Part shown: positions 28,133-36,927 of the stretch, one piece after another
Position numbering within the stretch: position 1 is the stretch's first letter
Layout of the letters: every line of letters begins with the position of its first letter
Assembly: GCA_963752915.1 (NCBI GenBank)
Contig: CAVVZZ010000013.1
Coordinates: 310,001-374,000 of the forward strand
Length of the DNA stretch: 64,000 nt
Direction of reading: 5' to 3'
From: DATJPR01 sp963752915
GTDB lineage: Bacteria > Bacteroidota > Ignavibacteria > UBA10030 > UBA6906
Made by a program: the position numbers and the translations under genes
Notes under the pieces: model-generated
Databases searched by the model: none
Told to the model about the DNA's origin: nothing
Seen by the model: the letters and a program-made list of their open reading frames with translations, nothing else

Positions 28133-28735
28133 TCACACATCGCGGTTGCAGGGCATCGGCGGGTCCGGGTGCCACTCATCCCGGAGAATCGCCATGACAA
28201 TCGTATTCCAGACCCTGCCGCCTACCTGCACAGATTCCCGTTGAATCCCTTCTCGGACAAACCCCGCCCGCTCGTAGCATGCGATTGCGCGATCATTGAT
28301 GTCGTAGACGTTCAATTCGATGCGACGGAAATTGAGCTTTTCGAAACCGACGCGCAGGGCGCTCCGCACCATCGGGAGGCAAAGATGCTTGCCGCGCTCT
28401 TCGGGAGCGACGATGACGCAGCAGATGGTCGCGATCCCGTCTCTTAAATCGATCCCGCCGAATTCTATGTGCCCGACCACGCGCCCGTCATCCGCAAGGG
28501 CTTTATACATCCTGCTCCGGGGTTCCAGGCCGAGCGTTTCGTAGAACTGAACGGTCAACTGTTTGACGTCGATGGGGTGTGTAAAACGGCGTGGTCCCGC
28601 CCAGAGAACCAGTGCCTCGGGCGTGTCAATCCAGGAAATCAGTGTTTCAAAGTCTTGAAGTTGAAATGGTGCCAGATGAATGGTCGCGGTTGTTCCCGGA
28701 GGTTGAATACGGGCTCGTTCTGGTGGAAAGTGCAT
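28133..28735 (-). CDS. GNAT acetyltransferase (RimJ/RimL-like)
   Basis: A 200-residue N-acetyltransferase. The acetyl-CoA-binding strand and loop are IATICCVIVAPEERGKHLCLPMV (about 105-127). The typical RimJ/RimL ending follows: LNFRRIELNVYDINDRAIACYERAGFVREGIQRE. Members acetylate ribosomal protein N-termini, amino acids or small amines. It converges with the ABC permease gene, leaving only 12 nt. The target is unknown. Confidence 0.88.
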   Translation of the reverse strand: MHFPPERARIQPPGTTATIHLAPFQLQDFETLISWIDTPEALVLWAGPRRFTHPIDVKQLTVQFYETLGLEPRSRMYKALADDGRVVGHIEFGGIDLRDGIATICCVIVAPEERGKHLCLPMVRSALRVGFEKLNFRRIELNVYDINDRAIACYERAGFVREGIQRESVQVGGRVWNTIVMAILRDEWHPDPPMPCNRDV

Positions 28736-28936
28736 TGGGCAGGATCCGTGTCTGGGACTTCCGAAAGATGTCTATTCTTAAGCTGTGACCCCGAGAACAT
28801 CATGCCGGTTTAACCGGGAGCAGTCTGTTCCCATTGATTCTCCTCCGGTCGCAGCGTATCTTCCAAGGGTTGCCAAAGTAATTCATCATTCGCCCGGAAC
28901 TTCCCAGTCGACCTAAAACCCGTACGTGCAAACCAC

Positions 28937-30070
28937 ATGAAAAACGCATTCTCCAGCCGTATAGTAGCCCTTTCCATCGTCCTCATGCCCTGTTCGCTGC
29001 TTGCGCAATCGCTGCCGCTGAACCAGGCCCCTCTCCGCCTCGGCATCGTCGGCCTCGTTCACGGCCACGTGTACGGGATGCTTGGATCAGTTCAACAGCG
29101 GAAAGACGTCAACATCGTTGGCATCGTCGAAGCCGATACTGCGCTCGCGCGGGATTATCAACAACGATTCCAATTGTCGGAATCGCTGTTCTACAGAAAT
29201 CTGGAAAGCATGGTGAAGGGACAACATCCCGAAGCAGTCGCAGTGTACAGCACAACCTTTGACCACCGGGCAATTGTGGAAACCTGCAGCAAGCACGGAA
29301 TAGATGTGATGATGGAGAAACCTCTCGCGGTGAGCTACGCCGACGCCAAGGCGATACAGCGAGCGGCGCAGTCAGGCAAGATCCAAGTATTGGTGAACTA
29401 CGAAACAACGTGGTACAGGAACAATCGTGATCTGCGCTCCATCATCAGGCAGAGCGGTTTCGGAGAGGTCCGCAAGCTGGTCGCACACGATGGACACCGT
29501 GGTCCGAAGGAAATCGGTGTCGGACCCGAATTTCTCAGGTGGCTCACCGATCCTCACCTCAACGGCGGGGGTGCGCTGATGGACTTCGGGTGCTACGGGG
29601 CCAATCTCTTCACATGGCTGATGGGCAACCAGCGTCCGACGGCGGTGACAGCAGTGACACAGCAATTGAAGCCAGCGGTTTATCCCCGTGTGGATGATGA
29701 GGCGACAATTATCCTGACGTACCCGCACGCGCAGGGGATCATCCAGGCTTCCTGGAACTGGCCGTTCGACAGGAAGGACCTCGAGGTCTATGGGGTGACC
29801 GGTTCGGCCTACACGATGGGGAAGGAGATCATCCGGTTGCGTGTTGGAGAGAAGCCGGAAGAAGAACTGACCTCGAAAGCGATTGATCCTCCTGAAGACG
29901 ATCCCCTCCACTATTTGACCGCCGTTGTACGGGGGCAACTCGAACCGTCCGGGCTCTCTTCGCTTGAGAACAATATGATCGTCAGCGAGATCCTTGACGC
30001 CGCCAGACGATCCGCGGAGACTGGACGGACCGTGAAACTTCCAGTTGCGCACGTGACAGGCAATCATTAG
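28937..30070 (+). CDS. Exported Gfo/Idh/MocA-family oxidoreductase
   Basis: A 377-residue oxidoreductase with a signal peptide (cleavage after LLAQ, near residue 24), so it probably acts in the periplasm. The Rossmann domain starts with LGIVGLVHGHVYGML (about residue 34) and has the family's MMEKPLA motif (about 118-124). The C-terminal domain contains NGGGALMDFGCYGANLFTWL. Exported members are common in polysaccharide-degrading bacteria and may act on sugars with a tightly held nicotinamide cofactor. It is transcribed alone; the substrate is unknown. Confidence 0.9.
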   Translation: MKNAFSSRIVALSIVLMPCSLLAQSLPLNQAPLRLGIVGLVHGHVYGMLGSVQQRKDVNIVGIVEADTALARDYQQRFQLSESLFYRNLESMVKGQHPEAVAVYSTTFDHRAIVETCSKHGIDVMMEKPLAVSYADAKAIQRAAQSGKIQVLVNYETTWYRNNRDLRSIIRQSGFGEVRKLVAHDGHRGPKEIGVGPEFLRWLTDPHLNGGGALMDFGCYGANLFTWLMGNQRPTAVTAVTQQLKPAVYPRVDDEATIILTYPHAQGIIQASWNWPFDRKDLEVYGVTGSAYTMGKEIIRLRVGEKPEEELTSKAIDPPEDDPLHYLTAVVRGQLEPSGLSSLENNMIVSEILDAARRSAETGRTVKLPVAHVTGNH

Positions 30071-30287
30071 TGCGATCGTCGTGAGTGTACCGCACAGATG
30101 GACTTCAAGAGTATCCGTGAAAGCTGACTCAGGAATGCTCGTCTTCATCTTCGGGCTCCGGCATTTCCATTGTACAATCACAGCCGGTCAGCCCGCGTAG
30201 GAGTTAACGGTATCATTGCAGTTTCGTAATCATTTCATAACGTTTGCGAAGTACCTTTCTCCCTTTCCTCTTGCGGAGAAATGCCCG

Positions 30288-30584
30288 ATGGAACTCTCGG
30301 TTGAACAGATTCAGGATGGGATCAAGAAGATCAGTCTCAGAGGCCGGATGGATATCGCCGGGACGGAGGCAGTCGATCTTCGCCTTGCAGTTGAGACGGC
30401 CGCCGAAAAAGGGTTTGTGGTCATCGACCTAACGGAACTGGATTTTCTTGCTTCTGTGGGGATAGGGGTCCTGATTCGAAGTGTCACTGCCCTTCGGAAG
30501 CGCGGCGGTGAAGCTGTTCTGCGTGGTCAAGGTGTTTGGCGATTTGGAAAGCGCCTGCCGGTCTCTATTCTTCTCCTGGCATGA
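30288..30584 (+). CDS. STAS-domain anti-sigma-factor antagonist-like protein, short C-terminus
   Basis: A 98-residue STAS protein. MELSVEQIQDGIKKISLRGRMD and VVIDLTELDFLASVGIGVLIRSV match the phosphoacceptor region of RsbV/SpoIIAA-type antagonists, with the serine in LASVGIG. The usual last strand and helix are replaced by GQGVWRFGKRLPVSILLLA, and another frame over the same bases reads VVKVFGDLESACRSLFF, which is closer to a STAS ending. A late frameshift is possible. GGAG lies 9 nt before the ATG. It may work with the SpoIIE phosphatases at 42347 and 50014, although no anti-sigma kinase is nearby. Confidence 0.75.
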   Translation: MELSVEQIQDGIKKISLRGRMDIAGTEAVDLRLAVETAAEKGFVVIDLTELDFLASVGIGVLIRSVTALRKRGGEAVLRGQGVWRFGKRLPVSILLLA

Positions 30585-30629
30585 CTGAAGCGTTCCATGC
30601 CGAAGGATGGTGGGTTTGTCGCTCAAGCA

Positions 30630-32264
30630 CTACCACGTCTTCATTATCTCTCCGAAGCACTCGAGCCCGCTCGGGATGACGGCACCATAGCCGTGGCCGG
30701 GACGAGACCATGCCCCCGCAAGGTACAAGTTCTTGATGGGTGTGGTATGACCGACCCTGTTCGCTCCAGAGTTGTTCACCGTCTGATCCCAACCATATAT
30801 CGCACCGCGATACGATCCGGTATAGCGCACAACGGTGAGGGGCGTTCCGATCTCCTTGACATCAATCGCCGCCGAGAGTCCCGGGAGGAGTGTCTTCTCC
30901 ACCCTCTGAATCAAGATTCCGGCTAACCTTTCTTTTTCTTTCCTGTACTCTTCCTTCCTTCCGGCAAAGTAGTCTTTTTCGAACCTCTCCCATGGGCCGT
31001 AACCTTGCAGCGTCAAAATGCTGAGAGTGTTCTTTCCAGCGGGGGAATACCTTGGGAACACATTATCGTAGAGGGAAACACCGATTCCGCCGTTCTCCAC
31101 ATCTCCCTTTAATGCGCCGGCATATTCAGCCTCAGGATCGTATCCGGATTCCATGAAGATTTCGGAGTCCGGGATGCCAAGTTTCTTCACGAGGTCGTCC
31201 TTGAGGCCGAGGAAGATCTCGAAGCATGAGAGACTGACGCCATACTGCTGCCAGCGCGACTCATAGTCTGCGAGGACTTGCTGTTCGCCGATCATGTCAC
31301 GGAACGTGCTGAAGGGATTTGCATTCGACACGACGACTTTGCTCTTGAATTCTTTCCCGTCGGCTGTTGCCACTCCCACTGCGACTTGATCCTTCAGGAG
31401 AATTTTTGCCACTCGGGTATTGAGAAGGAGTTTCCCGCCGTGCCCTTCAATGTATTTGGCCAGAGCGGTGCTAATGTCCTGCGATCGACCCATGGGGTAG
31501 AAGCCGCCTTGTGTCAGATACCCCAGGAAGGGAAGGGCGTAGTAGTAGCATGAGAGCTTGGACGGTGGGAGCCCGTAGTATCCCCACTGTCCCGACACGA
31601 TCGCTTTCAGTTTTGGGTTGTGGATCCGTGTATCCACCATCTCCCCCCATGTCTTGTTGCTAAATTTGAACAGGACAGGGAAGTCCGACGGAAATCGACT
31701 CATGTCGATCTGGCCTCTCGCCGCAGAGAAACGGCCAATGTCATCGGCGAGTCCATGCATATCCTCAAACAACCCTGCAATGCCTTGCTGCTCCTGGGGA
31801 AAAAGTCCGGAGAGCGTATCGATGTACGATTTCGGATCTTTCTGCGCGACGCGAATATCATGGTCCGGGTAGATTGCCCGAAAGAGCGATGGGTGCTGCA
31901 CAAATTCGACGGAGGTAATTTCCGGAAACCCCGGGAGGAGGTTGTAAACGCCGTTCCGCTGTGCCACCGTCGTTGAATGCAGCGACACGTCAAAGACGTA
32001 TCCTCCAGGACGGGCAAAGGCAGTCGCAAAGCCGCCGGGTTTATCGTGCTGTTCAATGACGAGAGGTTTGAATCCCTGGCGTGCGAAGGCAGCGGCACAG
32101 GAGAGCCCGCCTAATCCGGACCCGATCACAATTGCATCGTAGTCGTCGGTCGCAGTTGGGCCGGCGTGGTTCAATGGGAATGCATTCCAGTCGATGGCGG
32201 CAGCGGGCACAATGCTCGCGATCAACTTGAGAAATTCGCGTCGTTGAATTTGAAGTTTGTCCAT
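30630..32264 (-). CDS. Tat-exported FAD oxidoreductase (phytoene desaturase/CrtI-like)
   Basis: A 544-residue flavoprotein. The N-terminus has a twin-arginine-type signal (RREFLKLIASIVPAAAI, residues 8-24). The FAD motif AIVIGSGLGGLSCAAAFARQG (about 44-64) and the family's EQHDKPGGFATAF loop follow, and NLYLAGAW near the C-terminus closes the FAD site. It belongs to the NAD(P)/FAD-dependent CrtI/retinol-saturase superfamily, but carotenoid chemistry is not indicated by the neighbours. It is the last gene of the - strand sugar locus, 70 nt after the sugar porter. GGAGG lies 9 nt before the ATG. Confidence 0.85.
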   Translation of the reverse strand: MDKLQIQRREFLKLIASIVPAAAIDWNAFPLNHAGPTATDDYDAIVIGSGLGGLSCAAAFARQGFKPLVIEQHDKPGGFATAFARPGGYVFDVSLHSTTVAQRNGVYNLLPGFPEITSVEFVQHPSLFRAIYPDHDIRVAQKDPKSYIDTLSGLFPQEQQGIAGLFEDMHGLADDIGRFSAARGQIDMSRFPSDFPVLFKFSNKTWGEMVDTRIHNPKLKAIVSGQWGYYGLPPSKLSCYYYALPFLGYLTQGGFYPMGRSQDISTALAKYIEGHGGKLLLNTRVAKILLKDQVAVGVATADGKEFKSKVVVSNANPFSTFRDMIGEQQVLADYESRWQQYGVSLSCFEIFLGLKDDLVKKLGIPDSEIFMESGYDPEAEYAGALKGDVENGGIGVSLYDNVFPRYSPAGKNTLSILTLQGYGPWERFEKDYFAGRKEEYRKEKERLAGILIQRVEKTLLPGLSAAIDVKEIGTPLTVVRYTGSYRGAIYGWDQTVNNSGANRVGHTTPIKNLYLAGAWSRPGHGYGAVIPSGLECFGEIMKTW

Positions 32265-32334
32265 GGAAGGGTTCCTCCGGAAGCTGATTGAGTGACTTCA
32301 AGGACCGAACACTTTGGCCGAGCTCAAAGGCTCG

Positions 32335-33774
32335 TTACGTCACAGTCTTATCTTCTCCCCATAGCTTTTCCATCTCCTCGAGCGTTTTCCCCTTCGTTTC
32401 CGGGACCCATATCCACATAAAGACTGCCGCCAGGAGCGCCATGACGCCGTAGACCCAGTATGCAAATCCGTGGTGGAAGAGGCCGGTGAGATAGGTGCTC
32501 TTGTCGAGCATGGGGAAGGTCCAGGAGACGACATAGTTCGAAATCCACATGACCGCGACAGCAACGGACATCGCCCGTCCGCGAATCTTGTTCGGGAAGA
32601 TCTCGGAAAGAAGAACCCAAACGATCGGGCCCCACGAGAATGAGAATCCGGCCATGAAGAACAACATGCAAAAGAGGGCGGCAAGCCCGAGCTGCGCCGA
32701 CTGGAACACAAATCCGAGCGCGATCATCGCCGTACCCATCACAAGAGCCCCGGCGATCTGGAGGGGCTTCCGGCCGAATTTGTCGACGGTCGTGATTGCC
32801 ACGATGGTGAACAGAAAATTCACCCCGCCGACGATCAACGTCTGAAGCAAGGCGGAACTCGTCCCGCTGCCGAGGTTCTTGAAAATCTCCGGCCCGTAGT
32901 ACATGACGACGTTGATACCGACGAACTGCTGGAAGACGGCCAGGGCGATGCCGATGACGATCACTTTTGCACCAAACGAGAGCATCCTCGCCGACGTGAA
33001 CGTGAACGATTCCTTGATTTCGCCGCTGATCTCTTTCGCTCGCGACTCGCCGTTGATCATGGTCAGAATCGAGAACGCCGCCGTGTCACGGCTCTTCATC
33101 ATCAGCCATCGCGGAGATTCCGGGATGAAAAACAGAAGCCCGAAGAAGAGCAGAGCCGGCACAGTCTCGGAACAGAACATCCAGCGCCAACCCACGGTAT
33201 TGATCCAGGAATCGCTCCCCTGCAACGAGATGGCGTAGTTCACGAAATACACGAGGAGCATGCCGATGATGATGGCGAGCTGATTAAAGGAGACCAATCG
33301 TCCTCGGCGGGCGGCCGGCGCAATCTCGGCGATATAGAGGGGGGAGAGAAGTGACGCCATCCCGACCCCCACACCCCCAATCATCCGGTAAATGATGAAC
33401 TGTGTCAGAACCGAGGATCCACCCTGACCGATCGGAGCAAAGCCAAGTTCCGGCATCGCCGAACCGACAGACGTAATCATGAAGAGGACGGCCGAGAGAA
33501 GAAGAGATTTCTTTCTTCCAAAGAAATTGCCCATGAACCCGGCGATCGCACCGCCGATGATACATCCGATCAGCGCACTCGACACCGTAAATCCGAGGAG
33601 GGAATTCGCGGCGATTTCCGACAACCCGCGGGGCATGACGAAGTACCAGTTGAGAGCGCTGACCGTCCCGGAGATGACGGCAGTATCATAGCCGAAGAGG
33701 AGTCCTCCAAGAGTCGCGACCAGCGTGATTTTCAGAGCGTATGCTTCGTTCTCTCTGCCGGAGGAGTTTTCCAT
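32335..33774 (-). CDS. Sugar porter MFS transporter, XylE-like
   Basis: A 479-residue major facilitator of the sugar porter family with 12 predicted TM helices. Family signatures are present: GGLLFGYDTAVISG (about 22-35), the PESPRWLM motif after TM6, and PETKGKTLEEME at the C-terminus. The whole resembles D-xylose:H+ symporter XylE, including a long extracytoplasmic loop after TM1. Given xylBA and the secreted xylanase in the same window, xylose or another pentose is the best guess. It is transcribed with the URO-D genes and the GPH symporter. Confidence 0.93.
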   Translation of the reverse strand: MENSSGRENEAYALKITLVATLGGLLFGYDTAVISGTVSALNWYFVMPRGLSEIAANSLLGFTVSSALIGCIIGGAIAGFMGNFFGRKKSLLLSAVLFMITSVGSAMPELGFAPIGQGGSSVLTQFIIYRMIGGVGVGMASLLSPLYIAEIAPAARRGRLVSFNQLAIIIGMLLVYFVNYAISLQGSDSWINTVGWRWMFCSETVPALLFFGLLFFIPESPRWLMMKSRDTAAFSILTMINGESRAKEISGEIKESFTFTSARMLSFGAKVIVIGIALAVFQQFVGINVVMYYGPEIFKNLGSGTSSALLQTLIVGGVNFLFTIVAITTVDKFGRKPLQIAGALVMGTAMIALGFVFQSAQLGLAALFCMLFFMAGFSFSWGPIVWVLLSEIFPNKIRGRAMSVAVAVMWISNYVVSWTFPMLDKSTYLTGLFHHGFAYWVYGVMALLAAVFMWIWVPETKGKTLEEMEKLWGEDKTVT

Positions 33775-33789
33775 CGATGTCCAGGAGTG

Positions 33790-34794
33790 CTAGTGCTTCG
33801 TGAGCGGAATCGGTTCACACAAGGACAACAGATTTTCTTTTGGAGTCTTGGGAGGTATTTCACATCCTGCATTGACCATGAAGGGAGTGCCTACCGAAGC
33901 ATAGGTCTTTAAAACGTAGTCCCGGATCGACCCGGTGGATCCGTTGAGGACACCCCCGACGGGATCAATGTTGCCGCTGATCACGACGGCGGTCCCAACC
34001 GTCTGACGCACCCGCACCATGTCGACCATATGGTCGACGTCGAGAATGTCGACGCCCAGGTCGGCGATGCCGGGGAGGAGGTGGGTGATGTTTCCGCAGA
34101 TATGCAGTCGGACAAGTCCGCCGGCTTGCTGAATAGACTTGACGAGGGACTTTTCCCGGGGTTGAATATACGAGCGATAGAACACCGGTGAAAGCTGGCT
34201 TGCGATGGCATCGCCGATGCCGATCGTGTCCGCTCCCGCACGAAGTTGTGCCAGGGCGAATTCCGTCCCAACCGTCACGCACCGGTCCATCAGATCGCAA
34301 AGGAAGTCGGGGTCATCGATCGTATCCATCAGGAAATTTGTCACGCCGCGCAGATCGGCCGCCTCTGCAGCGGGCCCTTCGACCCACCCCATGATCGAAT
34401 AGCGTCCGCCGAACTGTGCTTTGTATGTTCGGATCGCATTGACACGATCCAGCATTCTGGTTGATGCTGCTGGATCAGGGCGTGAGAGAACCGACAGGTC
34501 TTTGGTCGCGAGCAGGGGATTCGTGCATCGGGGCACCCCGTCGGGGATGTATGTCACATTGCCGCCAAAACCCTGCGTTTCACGATACGGGTCCGAGATT
34601 GCACTCAGCTGGTCGAATCCGAAGTCTTCTGCGCATCTGCGGTTGGCCTCGACCAGAACGTTGTAGTCCGATGCGAACGCGCCGTAATTCGATCCGATGT
34701 ATTCTGCAGCGTATTGCATGACGATGGGAATCCGGGGGACGAAGTCCGGTTGCTGTCCCTTCACCATGCGCATGTAGCGTTCGAGGCTGGTCAT
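33790..34794 (-). CDS. URO-D-family protein 2
   Basis: A 334-residue uroporphyrinogen decarboxylase superfamily protein. The N-terminal FVPRIPIVMQYAAEYIG, the GWVEGPAAEAADLRG segment, the metal-ligand-like VRLHICGN loop, ILDVDHMVD, and VISGNIDPVGG are the landmarks. The HICGN and SGNIDP motifs are typical of the methylcobamide methyltransferase side of the family, where His and Cys bind zinc. It lies in a sugar transport operon, 15 nt before the sugar porter, which makes heme synthesis unlikely. Confidence 0.85.
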   Translation of the reverse strand: MTSLERYMRMVKGQQPDFVPRIPIVMQYAAEYIGSNYGAFASDYNVLVEANRRCAEDFGFDQLSAISDPYRETQGFGGNVTYIPDGVPRCTNPLLATKDLSVLSRPDPAASTRMLDRVNAIRTYKAQFGGRYSIMGWVEGPAAEAADLRGVTNFLMDTIDDPDFLCDLMDRCVTVGTEFALAQLRAGADTIGIGDAIASQLSPVFYRSYIQPREKSLVKSIQQAGGLVRLHICGNITHLLPGIADLGVDILDVDHMVDMVRVRQTVGTAVVISGNIDPVGGVLNGSTGSIRDYVLKTYASVGTPFMVNAGCEIPPKTPKENLLSLCEPIPLTKH

Positions 34795-34855
34795 TGGGCA
34801 TCCCGATCAAGCGTACTCAGTACTCACTCCCTGCCGGGGCTGAGTTCGCCGGTCG

Positions 34856-36139
34856 TCAGTATTTTCTATACGCGTTAAACGTCTCGATCATCGCGATGAG
34901 GTTCTCCACGGGGACGCGGGGCTGGATGTTGTGGATGGCATTGAACACGAAGCCCCCGCCTGGGCCGAACGTGTCAATTCTGGACCGCACCTCCGCCGCG
35001 ACTTCCTGAGGCGTGCCGAAGGGAAGAGTCCTCTGGGTATCCACGGCACCTCCCCAGAACGTAACGTCCCTGCCAAATTGCGTCTTCAGGGTTTTCGGAT
35101 CCATCCCGGCTGCGGAACACTGCACGGGATTGAGAATATCGAATCCCGCCTCGATAAAATCGGGTACAAGCGTGAAGACCGATCCACAGGAATGGATGAA
35201 GGATTTCCATTGCGTGTTCTTATGAATCCACGAGTTCACTTCCTTATGAAACGGCAGGTAGAGATCGCGGTAGGAACGCGGCGATATGAATGTCCCGTGC
35301 TGCGCCCCGAAGTCCGTCCCCGTTACGAAAACTGCTGCAACTTTGTTCTCGACAGCGTCGAAGATCTTTTCGAGATTCCGAAGGGCGATCTCACATTGCT
35401 TCTCAAATACCGCGTAAACAAAGTCCCTTCGCGCGGCCGTGCTCATGTACCATTCTTCTATCCCGCGGATACCGCGAGGATTTTTTAACCAAACGGCGGG
35501 GACGAGCGCAATGTCCCCGAACGCCGTTCCCCCGAATGTCGCCAGGATGGCCTTGTCCGTCCCCGTGTACAGACGCTCGGCCTCTCGTCGGAAATGGTTC
35601 AGATCTTCATCGGAGATGGGGCCAAACTCCTCCAGATTGTCTTCCACCTTTAGTCGATCTTCGTCGATCGGCTGTTGTCCCAGGATTCCGCCGGACCGGA
35701 CGATCGCATCGAAATAGAACCCGCCGTTCGGCATCCTTCCGCTCGGGAGACAACTCCTGTCACCCTCCGGATAGAGGAGGATGTCGCCATTGGGTTCAGG
35801 TTCCGTGGTGAAGTCTCCCGGCACCAGGACAGGTGTCCCGTCGAAGAGCGTCCACTCTTTCCAGTTCTTGTTTTCGAACCCGAACATGGTCTTTCGCGAG
35901 ATCAAGCCGACGACATCGATCCCGATCGCGTCCATCAGATCGGGCTCGATTTGCCCCAGGACCTGGTAGGGCTCATGGACCTTCACGGGAGTCCCTGGGG
36001 GATCGAGACCAAGTCTCTGGCGGAGTTGATAAAGCGAGCTCGCATGGATTCCGGTCACCGCCGATCCGCCAATATCGAACGGGATCATATCCGCCTCCCG
36101 GTGGCTGAGCGCCATGGCGACCCGATCTCTGGAGTTCAC
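34856..36139 (-). CDS. URO-D-family protein 3
   Basis: A 427-residue, longer member of the same superfamily as the gene at 33790, with MNSRDRVAMALSHREADMIPFDIGG at the N-terminus, KSFIHSCGSVFTLVPDFIEAGFDILNPVQ, and TFWGGAVDTQRTLPFGTP. The HSCG motif corresponds to the zinc-ligand loop. It differs from the protein at 33790 in length and insertions, so the pair is not a simple recent duplication. It probably acts in the same pathway as its neighbours; the substrate is unknown. Confidence 0.85.
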   Translation of the reverse strand: MNSRDRVAMALSHREADMIPFDIGGSAVTGIHASSLYQLRQRLGLDPPGTPVKVHEPYQVLGQIEPDLMDAIGIDVVGLISRKTMFGFENKNWKEWTLFDGTPVLVPGDFTTEPEPNGDILLYPEGDRSCLPSGRMPNGGFYFDAIVRSGGILGQQPIDEDRLKVEDNLEEFGPISDEDLNHFRREAERLYTGTDKAILATFGGTAFGDIALVPAVWLKNPRGIRGIEEWYMSTAARRDFVYAVFEKQCEIALRNLEKIFDAVENKVAAVFVTGTDFGAQHGTFISPRSYRDLYLPFHKEVNSWIHKNTQWKSFIHSCGSVFTLVPDFIEAGFDILNPVQCSAAGMDPKTLKTQFGRDVTFWGGAVDTQRTLPFGTPQEVAAEVRSRIDTFGPGGGFVFNAIHNIQPRVPVENLIAMIETFNAYRKY

Positions 36140-36313
36140 AAGGACGCCTTTCGGGTGAGATTGACTGACGGTTTCAGGATCATGCCGGATTGTAGACCGC
36201 CGGAACTCGCGGAGGCAGGGATCTCCGGTATCTGCCGGGGGAAAAATGAGGAGGGCATATCAATACCTCGACTCGACAACTCAACCGATCGCTTCGAGCC
36301 GTCTGTGAAGAAA

Positions 36314-36865
36314 CTACTTTTCCTTATGGAACGTAGCCATCCCTACGTTCGCGATTTCCAGATCTTGCTCGCTCGTGCCGCCGCTGAAGACAGCGAGCAT
36401 GTACCCAGACGGAATTTTCTCTATCGCTCCACCTTGGTATCCAAATTCTCCCTGATATGCCGGGCGGATTTTGCTCCCGCTGTTCAGTTTGGTATCGGCC
36501 ATCTCGGCTGCCTTGGAGTAGGCAATCCCGATGAAATTATAGCCCGGATAGTCACTCTTCTGCGGATTGTCGGCAAGGACCTTGTTCGCTTCCACGGCTT
36601 TCATGCGGGACTCCCATGAAAAGCCCCTGTCATCCATGCTCGCGACGACAATGACCCCCTTGACGCCGAGCTTCCTCGCGTGCGTCTCCATTGCTGTGAT
36701 GATCTTGCCGGCAACAACATCGAATGTATCCATTGTGGTCCCTGTGGAGTCATGGGCAGAAGATCCGGATTTCGCACTCTGTCCGGAGGGACTCGCTTCC
36801 AGACCGCTGACGGCGGCCAGGAGCGAGGCCAGGAGAGTGACTGCTATGATGTGTGTCTTGGGCAT
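36314..36865 (-). CDS. Exported GlcG/HbpS-like (DUF336) protein
   Basis: A 183-residue protein with a signal peptide (MPKTHIIAVTLLASLLAAVSGLEA), a low-complexity Ser/Thr/Gly linker, then a GlcG/HbpS-type domain: AGKIITAMETHARKLGVKGVIVVASMDDRGFSW, with the usual AxxKA-type segment changed to IAYSKAAEMADT, and GGAIEKIPSGYMLAVFSGGTSEQDLEIANVGM. Related proteins bind heme or small ligands, and some are fused to sugar-pathway enzymes. I chose ATG 36865 over the longer frame (to 36931) because the signal peptide begins there. It lies between the GPH symporter and the URO-D genes. Confidence 0.8.
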   Translation of the reverse strand: MPKTHIIAVTLLASLLAAVSGLEASPSGQSAKSGSSAHDSTGTTMDTFDVVAGKIITAMETHARKLGVKGVIVVASMDDRGFSWESRMKAVEANKVLADNPQKSDYPGYNFIGIAYSKAAEMADTKLNSGSKIRPAYQGEFGYQGGAIEKIPSGYMLAVFSGGTSEQDLEIANVGMATFHKEK

Positions 36866-36927
36866 TTTCGTTCCGCGTGCTTGCAAGGTTTGGCGGTTTT
36901 CATCCACGACCAATCGTCTTCTCGCGT

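Noticed and set aside
30630..32264. Carotenoid pathway gene (phytoene desaturase)
   Set aside because: It belongs to the CrtI superfamily but carries a Tat-type signal and sits in a sugar operon with no carotenoid genes, so the specific name is not justified.
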